This document shows positions 1 through 6,867 of a DNA stretch of 7,363 bases, piece by piece. Source of the DNA: Hyphomicrobiales bacterium. Lineage in GTDB: Bacteria; Pseudomonadota; Alphaproteobacteria; Rhizobiales; JAUVMS01. Below the pieces are notes generated by a model. The model had not been told where the DNA came from. It did no database searches and saw nothing but the letters and a program-made list of their open reading frames with translations. Location of the stretch: the NCBI GenBank assembly GCA_030600135.1, contig JAUVMS010000162.1:1-7363 (forward strand), given 5' to 3'. Each line of letters opens with the position of its first letter. The first letter of the stretch is position 1. Position numbers and translations under genes: made by a program.

Positions 1-401
1 AGCAGATAGATCCAGTAACTCAGCATGTTTACGTAGGGGAAAACCATGTCGCGGGCGCCGACCATCAGCGGGATGAGGTAATTGCCGAAACCGCCCAAGA
101 ACAGCGCGGTGAGCAGATAGATAACCATGATCATGCCGTGCATGGTGATGAATTGGTAGTAGTCGCTTGCCTCGATAAAGGAGAATGTGTCTGGGAACCC
201 GAGCTGCAGCCGCATCAACCACGACAGCACCAAAGCCACCAACCCAATAGCGATTGCCGTGAACGAGTACTGTATGGCAATGACTTTGGCGTCCTGGCAA
301 AAGACGTACTTTGTTACCCAGCTTTTCGCATGGTAAAGCTCTACATCTTCGACTTCGGCGAGTGCGACGTCGTCGACCACGTCCGGGCTGATATCGACCA
401 T
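1..401 (-). CDS. coxA: Cytochrome c oxidase subunit I, N-terminal part (runs off left edge)
   Basis: This is the catalytic heme-copper subunit of an aa3-type terminal oxidase in the inner membrane. It reduces O2 to water and pumps protons. Only the first 133 codons are in the window. Seen: after a hydrophilic N-terminus, a first membrane helix lies at about residues 40-62. A second begins at the motif TMHGMIMV, where H88 is the expected low-spin heme a ligand. GGFGNYLIP, GARDMVFP and NMLSYW follow. N107, D118 and N125 fall at the spacing of the D-channel residues N121, D132 and N139 of the Rhodobacter enzyme, which points to an A-type, D-channel oxidase. The ATG at 399-401 is the only plausible start: an in-frame TAG lies seven codons upstream, with no other start between, and AAAGAGG precedes the ATG. 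It lies 61 bases downstream of coxB on the same strand, so the two are probably co-transcribed. The binuclear-centre residues lie beyond the edge and cannot be checked. Confidence 0.96.
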   Translation of the reverse strand, partial: MVDISPDVVDDVALAEVEDVELYHAKSWVTKYVFCQDAKVIAIQYSFTAIAIGLVALVLSWLMRLQLGFPDTFSFIEASDYYQFITMHGMIMVIYLLTALFLGGFGNYLIPLMVGARDMVFPYVNMLSYWIYL

Positions 402-462
402 CTGGAAGCCCTCTTTGCGCTATTCTCGTTCAGTTCTACTGGTTTGAGTCTGATTGTGCTGA

Positions 463-1341
463 TTATTTTTCCCCAGAACCCGCCTCTCCGGTGTTTAAGG
501 CCAGATCTAATTCATCACTTGTGTCGTTCCTGGCCTGATCCATCGACTGCTTGAACGTCTGCTGCTCTTGCAACCAGGCCTGATAGTCACTCTCCTCATC
601 CACCACAACCGCACCACGCATGCCATGGTGCCCAATGCCGCATAATTCAGCACAGAGCACTTCGAATGTCCCGGTCCTGGTAGGGATAAACCAAAAATAG
701 GTGACCGAACCTGGCACCATATCCATTTTGGCCCGGAACTGGGGCACATAAAAGTCGTGCAGAACGTCTATGGATCGGAGCAACATCTTGACCGGCCGAT
801 TGAGCAGCAGATGCAAGTCATCTGCTTCGACCACGACATCGTCTTGCCCTTTGGTATCGTTCGGATTTAAACCCAGCGGGTTTCCGTCCGCGACGTTGCG
901 GGTATCGGAAGTGCCCAGCACACCGTCCCGGCCGGGGAGGCGGTAGCTCCACTGCCACTGCTGGCCCACGACTTCAATCTCCATTGTCCCTTTCGGGACC
1001 GTGACGAATTGGTTCCATACGAACAAGCCGGGAGACAACATGGCCGCGACCCCCAGCGCGGTCAAAATGGTGAGCCACCACTCCAGCTTCTTGTTCTCCG
1101 GCTCGTACGCCGCACGTCGTCCCTCCTCGTGGCCGTAGCGCCATACGCAATAGGCCATAAACAAAATGATGGCGACGAAAGCGACCCCGGTGATCCAGAA
1201 TGTGATGAGGATCGTGTCGTCGATGTAGCTCCAATTCGAGGCAATAGGCGTCCACCACCACGGGCTCAGGAAGTGAAATAGTACAGAGCCAACGGCGACT
1301 AGAGCCAATACGACTGCTACAACTTTCCTAAATGCGGGCAT
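463..1341 (-). CDS. coxB: Cytochrome c oxidase subunit II with CuA site
   Basis: This subunit takes electrons from cytochrome c at its periplasmic CuA centre and passes them to heme a in subunit I. Seen in its 292 residues: an N-terminal hydrophobic segment (about 6-25, signal peptide or extra helix), membrane helices at about 43-66 and 87-108, then a cupredoxin domain. The aromatic electron-entry patch is QQWQWSY (127-133). The CuA ligands are H195 (LHDFYVP), C230, E232, C234, H238 and M241 (CAELCGIGHHGM). All lie exactly 14 positions after their Paracoccus counterparts. An Asp/Gly/Asn-rich insert at about 137-170 lies between the aromatic patch and the first CuA ligand. The protein ends about 50 residues after the CuA motif, so there is no fused cytochrome c domain and it is not a caa3 type. 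The start ATG (1339-1341) is supported by AAAGG at 1353-1357 on the complement. It is the first gene before coxA. The alternative symbol is ctaC. Confidence 0.97.
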   Translation of the reverse strand: MPAFRKVVAVVLALVAVGSVLFHFLSPWWWTPIASNWSYIDDTILITFWITGVAFVAIILFMAYCVWRYGHEEGRRAAYEPENKKLEWWLTILTALGVAAMLSPGLFVWNQFVTVPKGTMEIEVVGQQWQWSYRLPGRDGVLGTSDTRNVADGNPLGLNPNDTKGQDDVVVEADDLHLLLNRPVKMLLRSIDVLHDFYVPQFRAKMDMVPGSVTYFWFIPTRTGTFEVLCAELCGIGHHGMRGAVVVDEESDYQAWLQEQQTFKQSMDQARNDTSDELDLALNTGEAGSGEK

Positions 1342-1965
1342 GAATTCGACGGCCTTTGTCCCTTTGGGCGATCGAACCTATCTTAATGAAACTGTTTTGT
1401 TGGGTCTAGGCGCTGGGTCAATCCACGAATACTTGCAAAGAATTGTCATATTCGAGACGAGTTCGCCGCTCGAATTCAGGGTAGAGACGATGTCGGCGAT
1501 TGTGGTCGATTGTTCAATCGTGGGCTGTCGGGAGAGAGTGCTCGGTTGCGCCTAAAACGCCTTCCGGCTTGAATCGCCGAAAACTTACCCGTTAGGAGCG
1601 TGGCGCGCTCTGGCGTTGTTTCGCCCTCCACTTCGCTGGAGTGCATGCTGTGTTCCATCACTGTGATGAATGCGACTTCGACCTGGGGATCTGCCACAAC
1701 CGAAGAATACGCGACGAAACGTCGCAAATCCTCTCAACCATCTTCAATAATATTTGGCTAAAGACCAAGATTTGCTGTCCGACCGATAACGCGATACCGC
1801 TAACGGCAAGGTCTGAAGGCAGAAGCTCCCAATTAGCATCGTATATGACTGGTCGTCGCGGGGTCGAAGACGGGAAGGCAATCCTGGGGACAGCATTCTG
1901 TTTGTAGGACATGGATATTCCGCACCGCCGACACGCCGCTGGCTGGCGTCACACCCGGTCACGCC
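1342..1965. other. Gene-poor stretch upstream of coxB, no recognisable gene
   Basis: Several open frames of 70-90 codons exist on both strands, but none resembles a family I know and none has a convincing ribosome binding site. The only structure noted is two inverted repeats. TTCGAG/CTCGAA lies at 1451-1474 with a 12-base spacer. CGATTG-TT-CAATCG lies at 1507-1520, and an extra copy of CGATTGTG sits just before it at 1497. If the ctaA/ctaB genes nearby were broken by an inversion, this is where the lost 3' part of ctaB might be expected on the minus strand, but I could not recognise it. Confidence 0.5.
1380..1408 (-). promoter_or_regulatory. Possible sigma-70-like promoter for coxB
   Basis: Read on the minus strand, TAGACC (1403-1408) and TAAGAT (1380-1385) are separated by exactly 17 bases. 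Each matches four of six consensus positions. The -10 box lies about 38 bases before the coxB start, which suits a short leader. Matches this weak arise by chance, so it is only a candidate. Confidence 0.25.
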
Positions 1966-2320
1966 CAGGTTCAGCACGACCCAGAAGATATAGCCAGAGA
2001 TGAGAACAGCGACAGCGAGAAGCTCGGCCAACCGGTATTGACCCATGTCGGCAAGGTCTACCAGTCGAGGGTGCCCTGAACCGCCCCAAGCACGAACATA
2101 AGCGCGAGCTTCGGCATCAACGGCGCGACAATCCGGCCGCCCACCCAGAATTGGAGGCAGAGAACCAAGACGGCGAAGCAGATCATCCGGCCTAAAAAGC
2201 GGTGCGCCCATTCCCACCAAAAGGTCGTCTTGAATGCAGCTAGATTCATGCCTGTGCTGACGTGCGCGTGTTCGGGTTCCTGCTGATATTTTCAAAACAC
2301 GCCTTGCCAGTCGGTGCCGA
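1966..2320 (-). pseudogene. ctaA: Heme A synthase (CtaA/COX15) fragment, N-terminal-middle part, broken
   Basis: CtaA is a membrane protein that oxidises heme O to heme A for aa3 oxidases. Read on the minus strand, the piece begins GTDWQGVF, then hits an in-frame TGA (2292-2294) where a Glu codon is expected, then KYQQEPEH. It continues through MNLAAFKTTFWWEWAHRF, the conserved motif with one of the heme-binding His residues, and a membrane helix to LGAVQGTLDW. A TAG (2058-2060) follows. In another frame the homology resumes with LVDLADMGQYRLAELL and a helix ending WVVLNL near 1966. Thus there is one premature stop and at least one frameshift with loss of several residues. The start of the protein (first helix, SGLS region) and everything after WVVLNL are missing here. 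A piece matching the following section lies on the opposite strand at 3373-3504. The family call rests on remembered CtaA sequences; the FWWEW motif is distinctive. Confidence 0.85.
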
Positions 2321-2677
2321 ACACAGCGAGGCGCGAGAGCCACTTCAGGACTAGTTAAGACGTCTAATCTCGGCAGCGTCCTATATTGTAATCTCTCTCA
2401 GAGCGTGCGTGAAGATTATTGAAGTCGACGAACTATTGAAATCCCTGGGCCGTCGGACGGTGGTCTGTGCAGACCGGGGGCCTCTCTCGACGCACGAATC
2501 GACCCCATGCCAATGTTATCAGCAAAGCGTCCCGATAAAGGGGCAGACCGTGATCGCGCGTGCCGGCTTTCTCGCCCAACGCTGCCCATTGCACTAGCTT
2601 CCTCTGCAAAGTGGCAAAAGCCACCCGGGGCAGCTGCATCCATATGCTGTTCTGTGCAATAGGTGACCGTTGATCTG
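2321..2677. other. Stretch between ctaA remnant and ctaB without a recognisable gene
   Basis: A plus-strand frame from 2409 (62 codons) and overlapping minus-strand frames (2433-2639 and 2416-2748) are open, but I recognise no family and see no supporting Shine-Dalgarno site. The expected N-terminal part of ctaA is not visible on the minus strand upstream of the remnant. Confidence 0.45.
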
Positions 2678-3364
2678 ATGGTAAATACGTTGAAACTGAT
2701 GACAGAAGTTTTCAAACTGCGCATCGGTGCGGCCATCACATTATGCACGATCGCTGGCGCGGCGATTACACCGGGTGCGCGCCTGTCGTCATGGAAACTT
2801 TCGGTTCTCGTCTTTGCGGTGTTTCTGTCTTCAGCCAGCGCCGGCGCATTTAATCAAATTGCAGAACGCGATTTGGACGCCCGGATGTCGTGTACACGTA
2901 ACCGGCCTTTTGTCACGGGTGAGTTCCGGGCTAGCGGGCATTGGCTTGTCGGCATTGGATTAATTCTCGCCGTTTCGGTCGGTAGCGCGGCCTGGGTCTT
3001 GAATGCCCATGTTGCCCTGTATGTATTTCTGGGGGCATTTGTCTATGGCATCGTTTACACCGTCTGGCTCAAGCAACGCAGCATTTGGAATATTGTGATC
3101 GGCGGTTTGGCCGGCAGCTTTGCCGTGCTTGCGGGCACTGCGGCAATTTCGCCTGATCTCGCATCGGCGCCGATTATTCTCGCAATTGTACTTTTTCTGT
3201 GGACACCACTCTTTTGTGGCGCTTGCCGTCCAAAAGCCAACCCAAGCGTGCGCCAACGCTCCTTGCCAGCGCTCAATTTCCGCTCGCATCGCGATCTCAC
3301 CGAGTTTTTCAACAGCTTGCTAGAGCAGCGAAACCACCATGCAAATCAAAAAGCAGAAAACTGA
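2678..3364 (+). pseudogene. ctaB: Protoheme IX farnesyltransferase (heme O synthase), frameshifted and truncated
   Basis: CtaB/CyoE is a UbiA-type membrane prenyltransferase that adds farnesyl to heme B, giving heme O. Seen from ATG 2678: FKLRIGAA at 12-19, the first polyprenyl-diphosphate/Mg motif NQIAERDLD at 59-67 followed by RNRPFVTG, then the conserved YTVWLKQRS-WNIVIGG region at 127-143. The frame matches the family to WTP (residues 175-177, ending at 3208). Family members continue PPHFWALA there. Here that sense reappears only one frame over, as FVALAVQK, so a base has been lost or gained at about 3209-3213. Further on, homology is too degraded to follow. The frame runs on in nonsense to a TGA at 3362-3364. 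About 177 of the usual 290-310 residues remain, lacking the last helices. The start is chosen because AGGTGA lies 11 bases upstream; GTG 2663 is an alternative with no Shine-Dalgarno site. The product is very unlikely to be active. Confidence 0.88.
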
Positions 3365-3372
3365 CAGTTTGG

Positions 3373-3504
3373 TCACTTCGTTTTGCTAGCGGTATCGTTT
3401 TTTCCGCAACCGGCATTGCCGGCCTCGTCTTCCTACAAATCGTCCTTGGCGCCTTTGTTGCCGGTCTGTATGCGGGACTGGCCCACAATTCCTGGCCGCT
3501 AATT
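3373..3504 (+). pseudogene. ctaA: Second heme A synthase (CtaA) fragment, middle section
   Basis: One plus-strand frame encodes about 44 residues beginning SLRFASG and containing GLVFLQIVLGAFVAGL, then YAGLAHNSWPLI. This matches the CtaA helix that in intact proteins reads roughly LVFLQI-LGA-VAGL-AG--YNTWPLMDG. In the intact protein it comes shortly after the helix where the minus-strand remnant stops. No start codon belongs to it, homology ends at WPLI, and the remaining C-terminal half of CtaA is not found downstream. It lies directly after the broken ctaB. It may be the other part of the same ctaA gene, separated by an inversion, or a remnant of a separate copy. Confidence 0.75.
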
Positions 3505-3540
3505 AGTTCCCCGCGAACAAGGCCTACGGAAGGACGATCA

Positions 3541-3624
3541 GTGACTGCCGAGAAGATTAGCACATTCGGCGTGACCACCACCTCACCCCGACGCGCAAGG
3601 TCCCGAGAATATGTTCAGTGGTGA
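3541..3624 (+). CDS. Very short ORF with a good ribosome binding site, doubtful
   Basis: A GTG at 3541 is preceded, six bases away, by GGAAGGA (3528-3534), one of the better Shine-Dalgarno sequences in the window. The frame reads VTAEKISTFGV and closes with TGA at 3622-3624, giving 27 codons. I recognise no family. It could be the surviving start of another oxidase-assembly gene in this decayed block, or simply chance. Confidence 0.2.
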   Translation: MTAEKISTFGVTTTSPRRARSREYVQW

Positions 3625-3625
3625 G

Positions 3626-3664
3626 GCGACAAAGATCGGCTGGCAGTGTATACTTGTTTACACT
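3626..3664 (+). promoter_or_regulatory. Promoter candidate with overlapping operator-like inverted repeat
   Basis: GCGACA (3626-3631, four of six consensus -35 bases) and TATACT (3649-3654, five of six -10 bases) are exactly 17 bases apart. A perfect inverted repeat, AGTGTA-N8-TACACT (3645-3664), overlaps the -10 box and the expected start of transcription near 3661. This geometry is typical of a repressor operator. It would give a leader of about 100 bases before the DUF2189 gene downstream. No regulator gene is in the window to pair with it. Confidence 0.45.
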
Positions 3665-3761
3665 TCAGGTTCCGGCTCGACGCGACCAGCGGACAGAACG
3701 TGCTCTCTGTGTCGCTCTTGGCGTCGCGGCCGCTTGGACCGGCGCTGCAGGACGCACGATC

Positions 3762-4556
3762 GTGGCGAATAAAAACTGGATGGCCGATGCAGACGCGAGG
3801 CCCGCTCGACCGATTATCCGCAAGATCGGTTCGGCTGACCTCAGAGACGCTTTGGCGAACGGCATAGATGATTTCAAAGCGAAGCCGAGTCACATCGTTC
3901 TCCTTGTTATTATATATCCCATCATTGGTTTCTTTTTGATCAGACTTTCGGCCGGGTACGATGTGTTACCGCTAGTTTTCCCACTCTTTGCCGGGTTCGC
4001 TCTGATCGGCCCCTTGGCCGCAGTTGGTTTGTACGAGCTGAGCCGGCGTCGCGAGCAAGGCTTGGATTTCTCTTGGTGGCACGCTTTCGATCCGTTCCGA
4101 TCGCCATCCATCGGCGCCATTATGGCGCTCGGTATCGTGCAGTTGGCGCTCTATTTTGCCTGGCTAAGCGTAGCGCTGGCCGTCTACCAGCTAACCTTCG
4201 GCAACGCGGAACCGGAATCGATTGCTGAGTTCGCCCGTCAAGTTTTCACGACGCCCTCCGGATGGGCACTCATAGTCGTGGGCTGCGGCATTGGTTTCCT
4301 ATTCGCCGTCGTGGTTTTGGCCGTCAGCGTGGTCTCCTTTCCGCTGCTTTTGGACCGGGATGTCGGCGCTGTAGTGGCGCTTCAGACATCGGTAAAATCG
4401 GTTCTCGCAAACCCAATTACGATGGCGAAGTGGGGCCTTATCGTTGCCGGTGCCCTGGTGATTGGGTGCCTGCCCTTTTTCTTTGGCCTCGCGGTTGTGA
4501 TGCCGGTGCTCGGCCATGCGACCTGGCATCTCTATCGGAAAGTCGTGGAGCCCTGA
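3762..4556 (+). CDS. DUF2189 family multi-pass membrane protein, copy 1
   Basis: This is an inner-membrane protein of unknown function, about 264 residues from GTG 3762 (AGGA at 3749-3752) or 258 from ATG 3780, which has no clear ribosome binding site. Seen: a short polar N-terminus, then the DUF2189 opening (ADLRDALANGIDDF), then about six hydrophobic helices. Conserved blocks shared with the other copy include IGPLAAVGLYELSRRRE, then W-HAFD-FRSPS, SVVSFPLLLDR and NPITMAKWGLIV. The last 28 residues, from LPFFFGLAVV to RKVVEP, are identical to the same stretch of copy 2. It stops immediately after VVEP, so it lacks the tail of copy 2. It follows the decayed ctaB/ctaA block and faces copy 2 convergently. 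The reading frame is open for about 50 codons upstream of the start, but that part does not look like this family. A role in oxidase assembly would be a guess from position only. Confidence 0.9.
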   Translation: MANKNWMADADARPARPIIRKIGSADLRDALANGIDDFKAKPSHIVLLVIIYPIIGFFLIRLSAGYDVLPLVFPLFAGFALIGPLAAVGLYELSRRREQGLDFSWWHAFDPFRSPSIGAIMALGIVQLALYFAWLSVALAVYQLTFGNAEPESIAEFARQVFTTPSGWALIVVGCGIGFLFAVVVLAVSVVSFPLLLDRDVGAVVALQTSVKSVLANPITMAKWGLIVAGALVIGCLPFFFGLAVVMPVLGHATWHLYRKVVEP

Positions 4557-5211
4557 CGTGCCCGATGCATCCTAGGCCATAGACCAATAGAATTGTAGCC
4601 AAACGCGGATTGCCACGAGTTTGACCATTGCCATGTAATTTTCGGTTCCCTGGCTTTGGGTCGATACTGGTGAAAGGCATTGTCACTTGCGCTGAGTCGA
4701 AAAACCGACCATTTGATCGTAGCTTTTACATTTCAAGGTACGAGCGCAAATAGTTTTCGCCGTTCACGCCGCCGTCTACAATCTCGACAACGTCCAGCCA
4801 TCTCATCTCACGCCGAACGCCCAAGCAATTCCGATCCGACGCAGTTGACATTTGGCGTCAAATCTCCGCGACCACGACTAATTGCGACACCCAGAAATCC
4901 GAGGCACTGAATACGCCCCGCTAAAGCATTAGCAACACACCCACCAATCCCAACAAGAGGATAACAAACCCGATTATCCCCGCTACCGTTCCTACGTGTT
5001 TTAGTTGAAAGTCTTCTGCCATCACTACCGGAACCCATCTATATTCGGCTTCAGGATTTTGCTTATCGTCTCTAACGAAAACACAACCAAACGCCAAAAA
5101 CCTTTGTCTGGACTGCAGGCCCCAATGGCGTCATCGAAAAGGTTAATCGTGGGGAAACAAACTTTGGAGCCAATCCACTAGCATAAACGAAATTCCAGCA
5201 AACCAACACCC
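4557..5211. other. Gene-poor stretch between copy 1 and the IS remnant
   Basis: Apart from the possible 33-codon peptide at 4921-5022, I see no supported gene. A plus-strand frame at 4680-4910 and a minus-strand frame at 4808-5038 are open but resemble nothing known. No strong terminator hairpin with a T-run follows the copy 1 stop. A small nested inverted repeat, TTGAC-N7-GTCAA, lies at 4845-4861. A stop-to-stop plus-strand frame ending at about 5182 reads TFVWTAGPNGVIEKVNRGE. It has no start codon and may be a gene scrap. Confidence 0.45.
4921..5022 (-). CDS. Possible 33-residue single-helix membrane peptide
   Basis: From ATG (5020-5022) to TAG (4921-4923) the frame encodes 33 residues. 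It begins MAEDFQLKHVGTVAGIIG and then has an uninterrupted hydrophobic run of Val, Leu, Ile and Gly to the end, as in a small single-pass membrane protein. The ribosome binding site is weak (AGATGGG about 12 bases upstream). A GTG immediately precedes the ATG, and the frame is open further upstream (AEYRWVPVV), so the start is uncertain. Codon use is richer in A/T at third positions than in the cox and DUF2189 genes. Small oxidase subunits have this shape, but nothing ties it to that role. It could be a chance ORF. Confidence 0.35.
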   Translation of the reverse strand: MAEDFQLKHVGTVAGIIGFVILLLGLVGVLLML

Positions 5212-5228
5212 CTAGCCCGATTCATTCG
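5212..5228 (-). repeat. Probable right terminal end of the IS1380-type element
   Basis: On the minus strand the sequence ends GAATGAATCGGGCTAG. This resembles the GTGAATAATCCGGGCTAG-like ends I associate with proteobacterial IS1380 elements, and it lies about 130 bases past the transposase stop, where an end is expected. No matching left end is visible above 5795, so the element is truncated on that side. Confidence 0.4.
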
Positions 5229-5341
5229 CGTCACGGTGTGCAATGTCAGCCGAGTTAACGATGGTGGGGTGCTGAACTCGTTTGGGACGCGTTTGGGGCT
5301 GATGTTGGTCCGGCTCGTTGCGGCGATTTGTGCCGCGAGTG

Positions 5342-5795
5342 TCACGGCATCGCCGCTGAATTGGAGCCGGTAAACAGGGCAAGCATAGGCGCGTACGGAT
5401 AGCTGGCCGGGTACGCGATCTTGATCCAGCTTTTCATCTCCTGGACGCGGACTGCGATCCTCGCGAATGCCCTCCGGATCGCCTCGAAGGTCGCTGCACG
5501 CCAGATCGACCGGCATGGTGGTGCGCTCCGGATGCCATGCAAAAGTCGGTAAGGGCCGACATGGAGAAGAGCCGAAACTGCTCGGCTTGCCAGCGATCGC
5601 AGGCGGTCTTCTCGGCGCACGAGTGTAGAGCTTCAAGTCCTTGATCAAGTTCTCCATACGCCCGCGTGCACAATAGACCTTGTCGTAAAGCGTTGTTCCC
5701 CGACCGTTGAGGCTGGTGACCACGAAACGCGCATCTGAGCCGAGCGCCGTCGCAGCGACACGCAAAATGACGGAGCTGTTCCAACGAGCGCTCAA
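5342..5795 (-). pseudogene. IS1380-family transposase, C-terminal part, multiply frameshifted
   Basis: This is the remnant of a DDE transposase. Three minus-strand frames must be joined to read it. The first, from about 5770, gives ALGSDARFVVTSL then TLYDKVYCARGRMENLIKDL, the hallmark block with the catalytic Glu of the YCARG-xEN signature. After a shift near 5612-5622 the second frame gives EKTACDRWQAEQFRLF. After another shift near 5560-5572 the third gives HVGPYRLLHGIRSAPP, then WRAATFEAIRRAFARIAVRV and so on to a TAA/TGA-type end at 5342. The N-terminal half is absent: upstream of about 5770 I see no family match. The element is therefore dead. It sits between the two convergent DUF2189 genes. 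The IS1380 call rests on recognising the CARG/EN-LIK block and the ANQFRL-like block. Confidence 0.85.
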
Positions 5796-5937
5796 GCGTC
5801 TCGGCGGGTCACCGAGAACGCATGGAGCGCAACAAAATGAGTATGGAGGCGCTCCCTTGGACTAGACGCGTCGCGGTCCCATGGCGAGGCTTGGAAGTTG
5901 CCTTAGTCTTGGTAGCGCTCATGGGCAATCACGGGCC

Positions 5938-6855
5938 CTACTTTTCCTCTTCGCGATCAGGCGGCTCCTCGCGGGAAGACGGGAAAAAGAGCGAAGCCGG
6001 AAACTCTGCGCCATAGCGGTGTCCTTTCGGCCGGGGACGATATTCCGGTCGAGGGCTCAAGTCCGGCTCAACGACCTTGCGATAAAGATGCCAGGTCGCG
6101 TGCCCAAGCACGGGCATTACCACTGCGAGACCAAAGAAAAATGGAAGAGAGCCAATCACCAGCCCGAAGGCGACAATCAGTCCCCAGAGCGCCATTGTTA
6201 CCGGGTTCTTGAGCACCGCTTTCACAGAGGTGAGAATCGCAATTGCGGCCCCAACGTTGCGATCGAGCAGCAGGGGAAACGACACAACGCTTAGTGAAAG
6301 TGCCAGGACGGCGAATATGAAACCAACGGCGTTGCCAAGGATGATGAGGTTGTGGCCTTGCGGCGTCGTAAGCACCTTGAGGGCAAAAGCAGTCAGCGAA
6401 GTGGGTTCCGCATAACCGAAATTCGCGACATAGATCGAGTGGGCAATCGCAATCCAAACAACGAAGAGGGTCAGCAGCAGAAGTCCGACAGCTCCAATCG
6501 CTGGCAAGGAAGGCGAATGAAAGACGTCGAAGGCATGCTTCCAGGACGTGTCCATCCCGAGCTCACGTCGTCGGCTCAACTCGTAAAGACCAATCGCTGC
6601 GATGGGACCGACCAGAGCAAATCCAGCGGCAAGCGGATATAGAAGCGGAATGAGTTGATATCCAAAAGTCGCGCGAAAGAGCAAGATACCAACAATGGGA
6701 TAGAGCAGGACAAGGAAAATGACATGCGTCGGCATCTCCCGGAAGTCGTCTAAACCCTTCGCCAACACATCCTTCAAATCTGCCGGCGCGATCGAACAAA
6801 CCACGGGCAATTCACCCGTAGATTCCGTCGGTGTGATGATATCGTCGTGCGGCAT
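5938..6855 (-). CDS. DUF2189 family multi-pass membrane protein, copy 2, with a charged C-terminal tail
   Basis: This is an inner-membrane protein of unknown function, 305 residues. Seen: the family opening PADLKDVLAKGLDDF, about six hydrophobic helices, the shared blocks GLYELSRRRELG, SVVSFPLLLDR and NPVTMALWGLIVA, and the C-terminal block ending RKVVEP. After VVEP, where copy 1 stops, this copy continues for 41 residues rich in Pro, Arg and Glu (DLSPRPEYRPRP at its start, DREEEK at its end), probably a cytoplasmic tail. The start ATG (6853-6855) is firmly supported by AGGAGT (complement of 6863-6868), seven bases upstream. It is convergent with copy 1, and the IS1380 remnant lies just beyond its stop. 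The two genes are alike at the DNA level near their 3' ends, so they form a long imperfect inverted repeat. Function is not known; DUF2189 is only a predicted membrane family. Confidence 0.93.
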   Translation of the reverse strand: MPHDDIITPTESTGELPVVCSIAPADLKDVLAKGLDDFREMPTHVIFLVLLYPIVGILLFRATFGYQLIPLLYPLAAGFALVGPIAAIGLYELSRRRELGMDTSWKHAFDVFHSPSLPAIGAVGLLLLTLFVVWIAIAHSIYVANFGYAEPTSLTAFALKVLTTPQGHNLIILGNAVGFIFAVLALSLSVVSFPLLLDRNVGAAIAILTSVKAVLKNPVTMALWGLIVAFGLVIGSLPFFFGLAVVMPVLGHATWHLYRKVVEPDLSPRPEYRPRPKGHRYGAEFPASLFFPSSREEPPDREEEK

Positions 6856-6867
6856 GGCCGGTACTCC

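Noticed and set aside
138..554. 138-codon plus-strand frame opposite coxA and coxB
   Set aside because: It is the antisense shadow of two well-supported genes and has no recognisable domain.
1744..2343. A 199-codon minus-strand frame that could be called a hypothetical protein
   Set aside because: Only a short part of it (LADMGQYRLAELL to WVVLNL) is meaningful, as a ctaA remnant. The rest is an out-of-frame reading of the same pseudogene and of unrelated sequence.
3618..3761. Upstream extension of DUF2189 copy 1 to an ATG at 3618
   Set aside because: The added residues do not resemble the DUF2189 N-terminus, and the extension would cover the promoter candidate at 3626-3664. The start near 3762 or 3780 fits the family better.
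4845..4873. Perfect -35 hexamer TTGACA on the plus strand
   Set aside because: No -10-like sequence lies 16-18 bases downstream and no gene follows.
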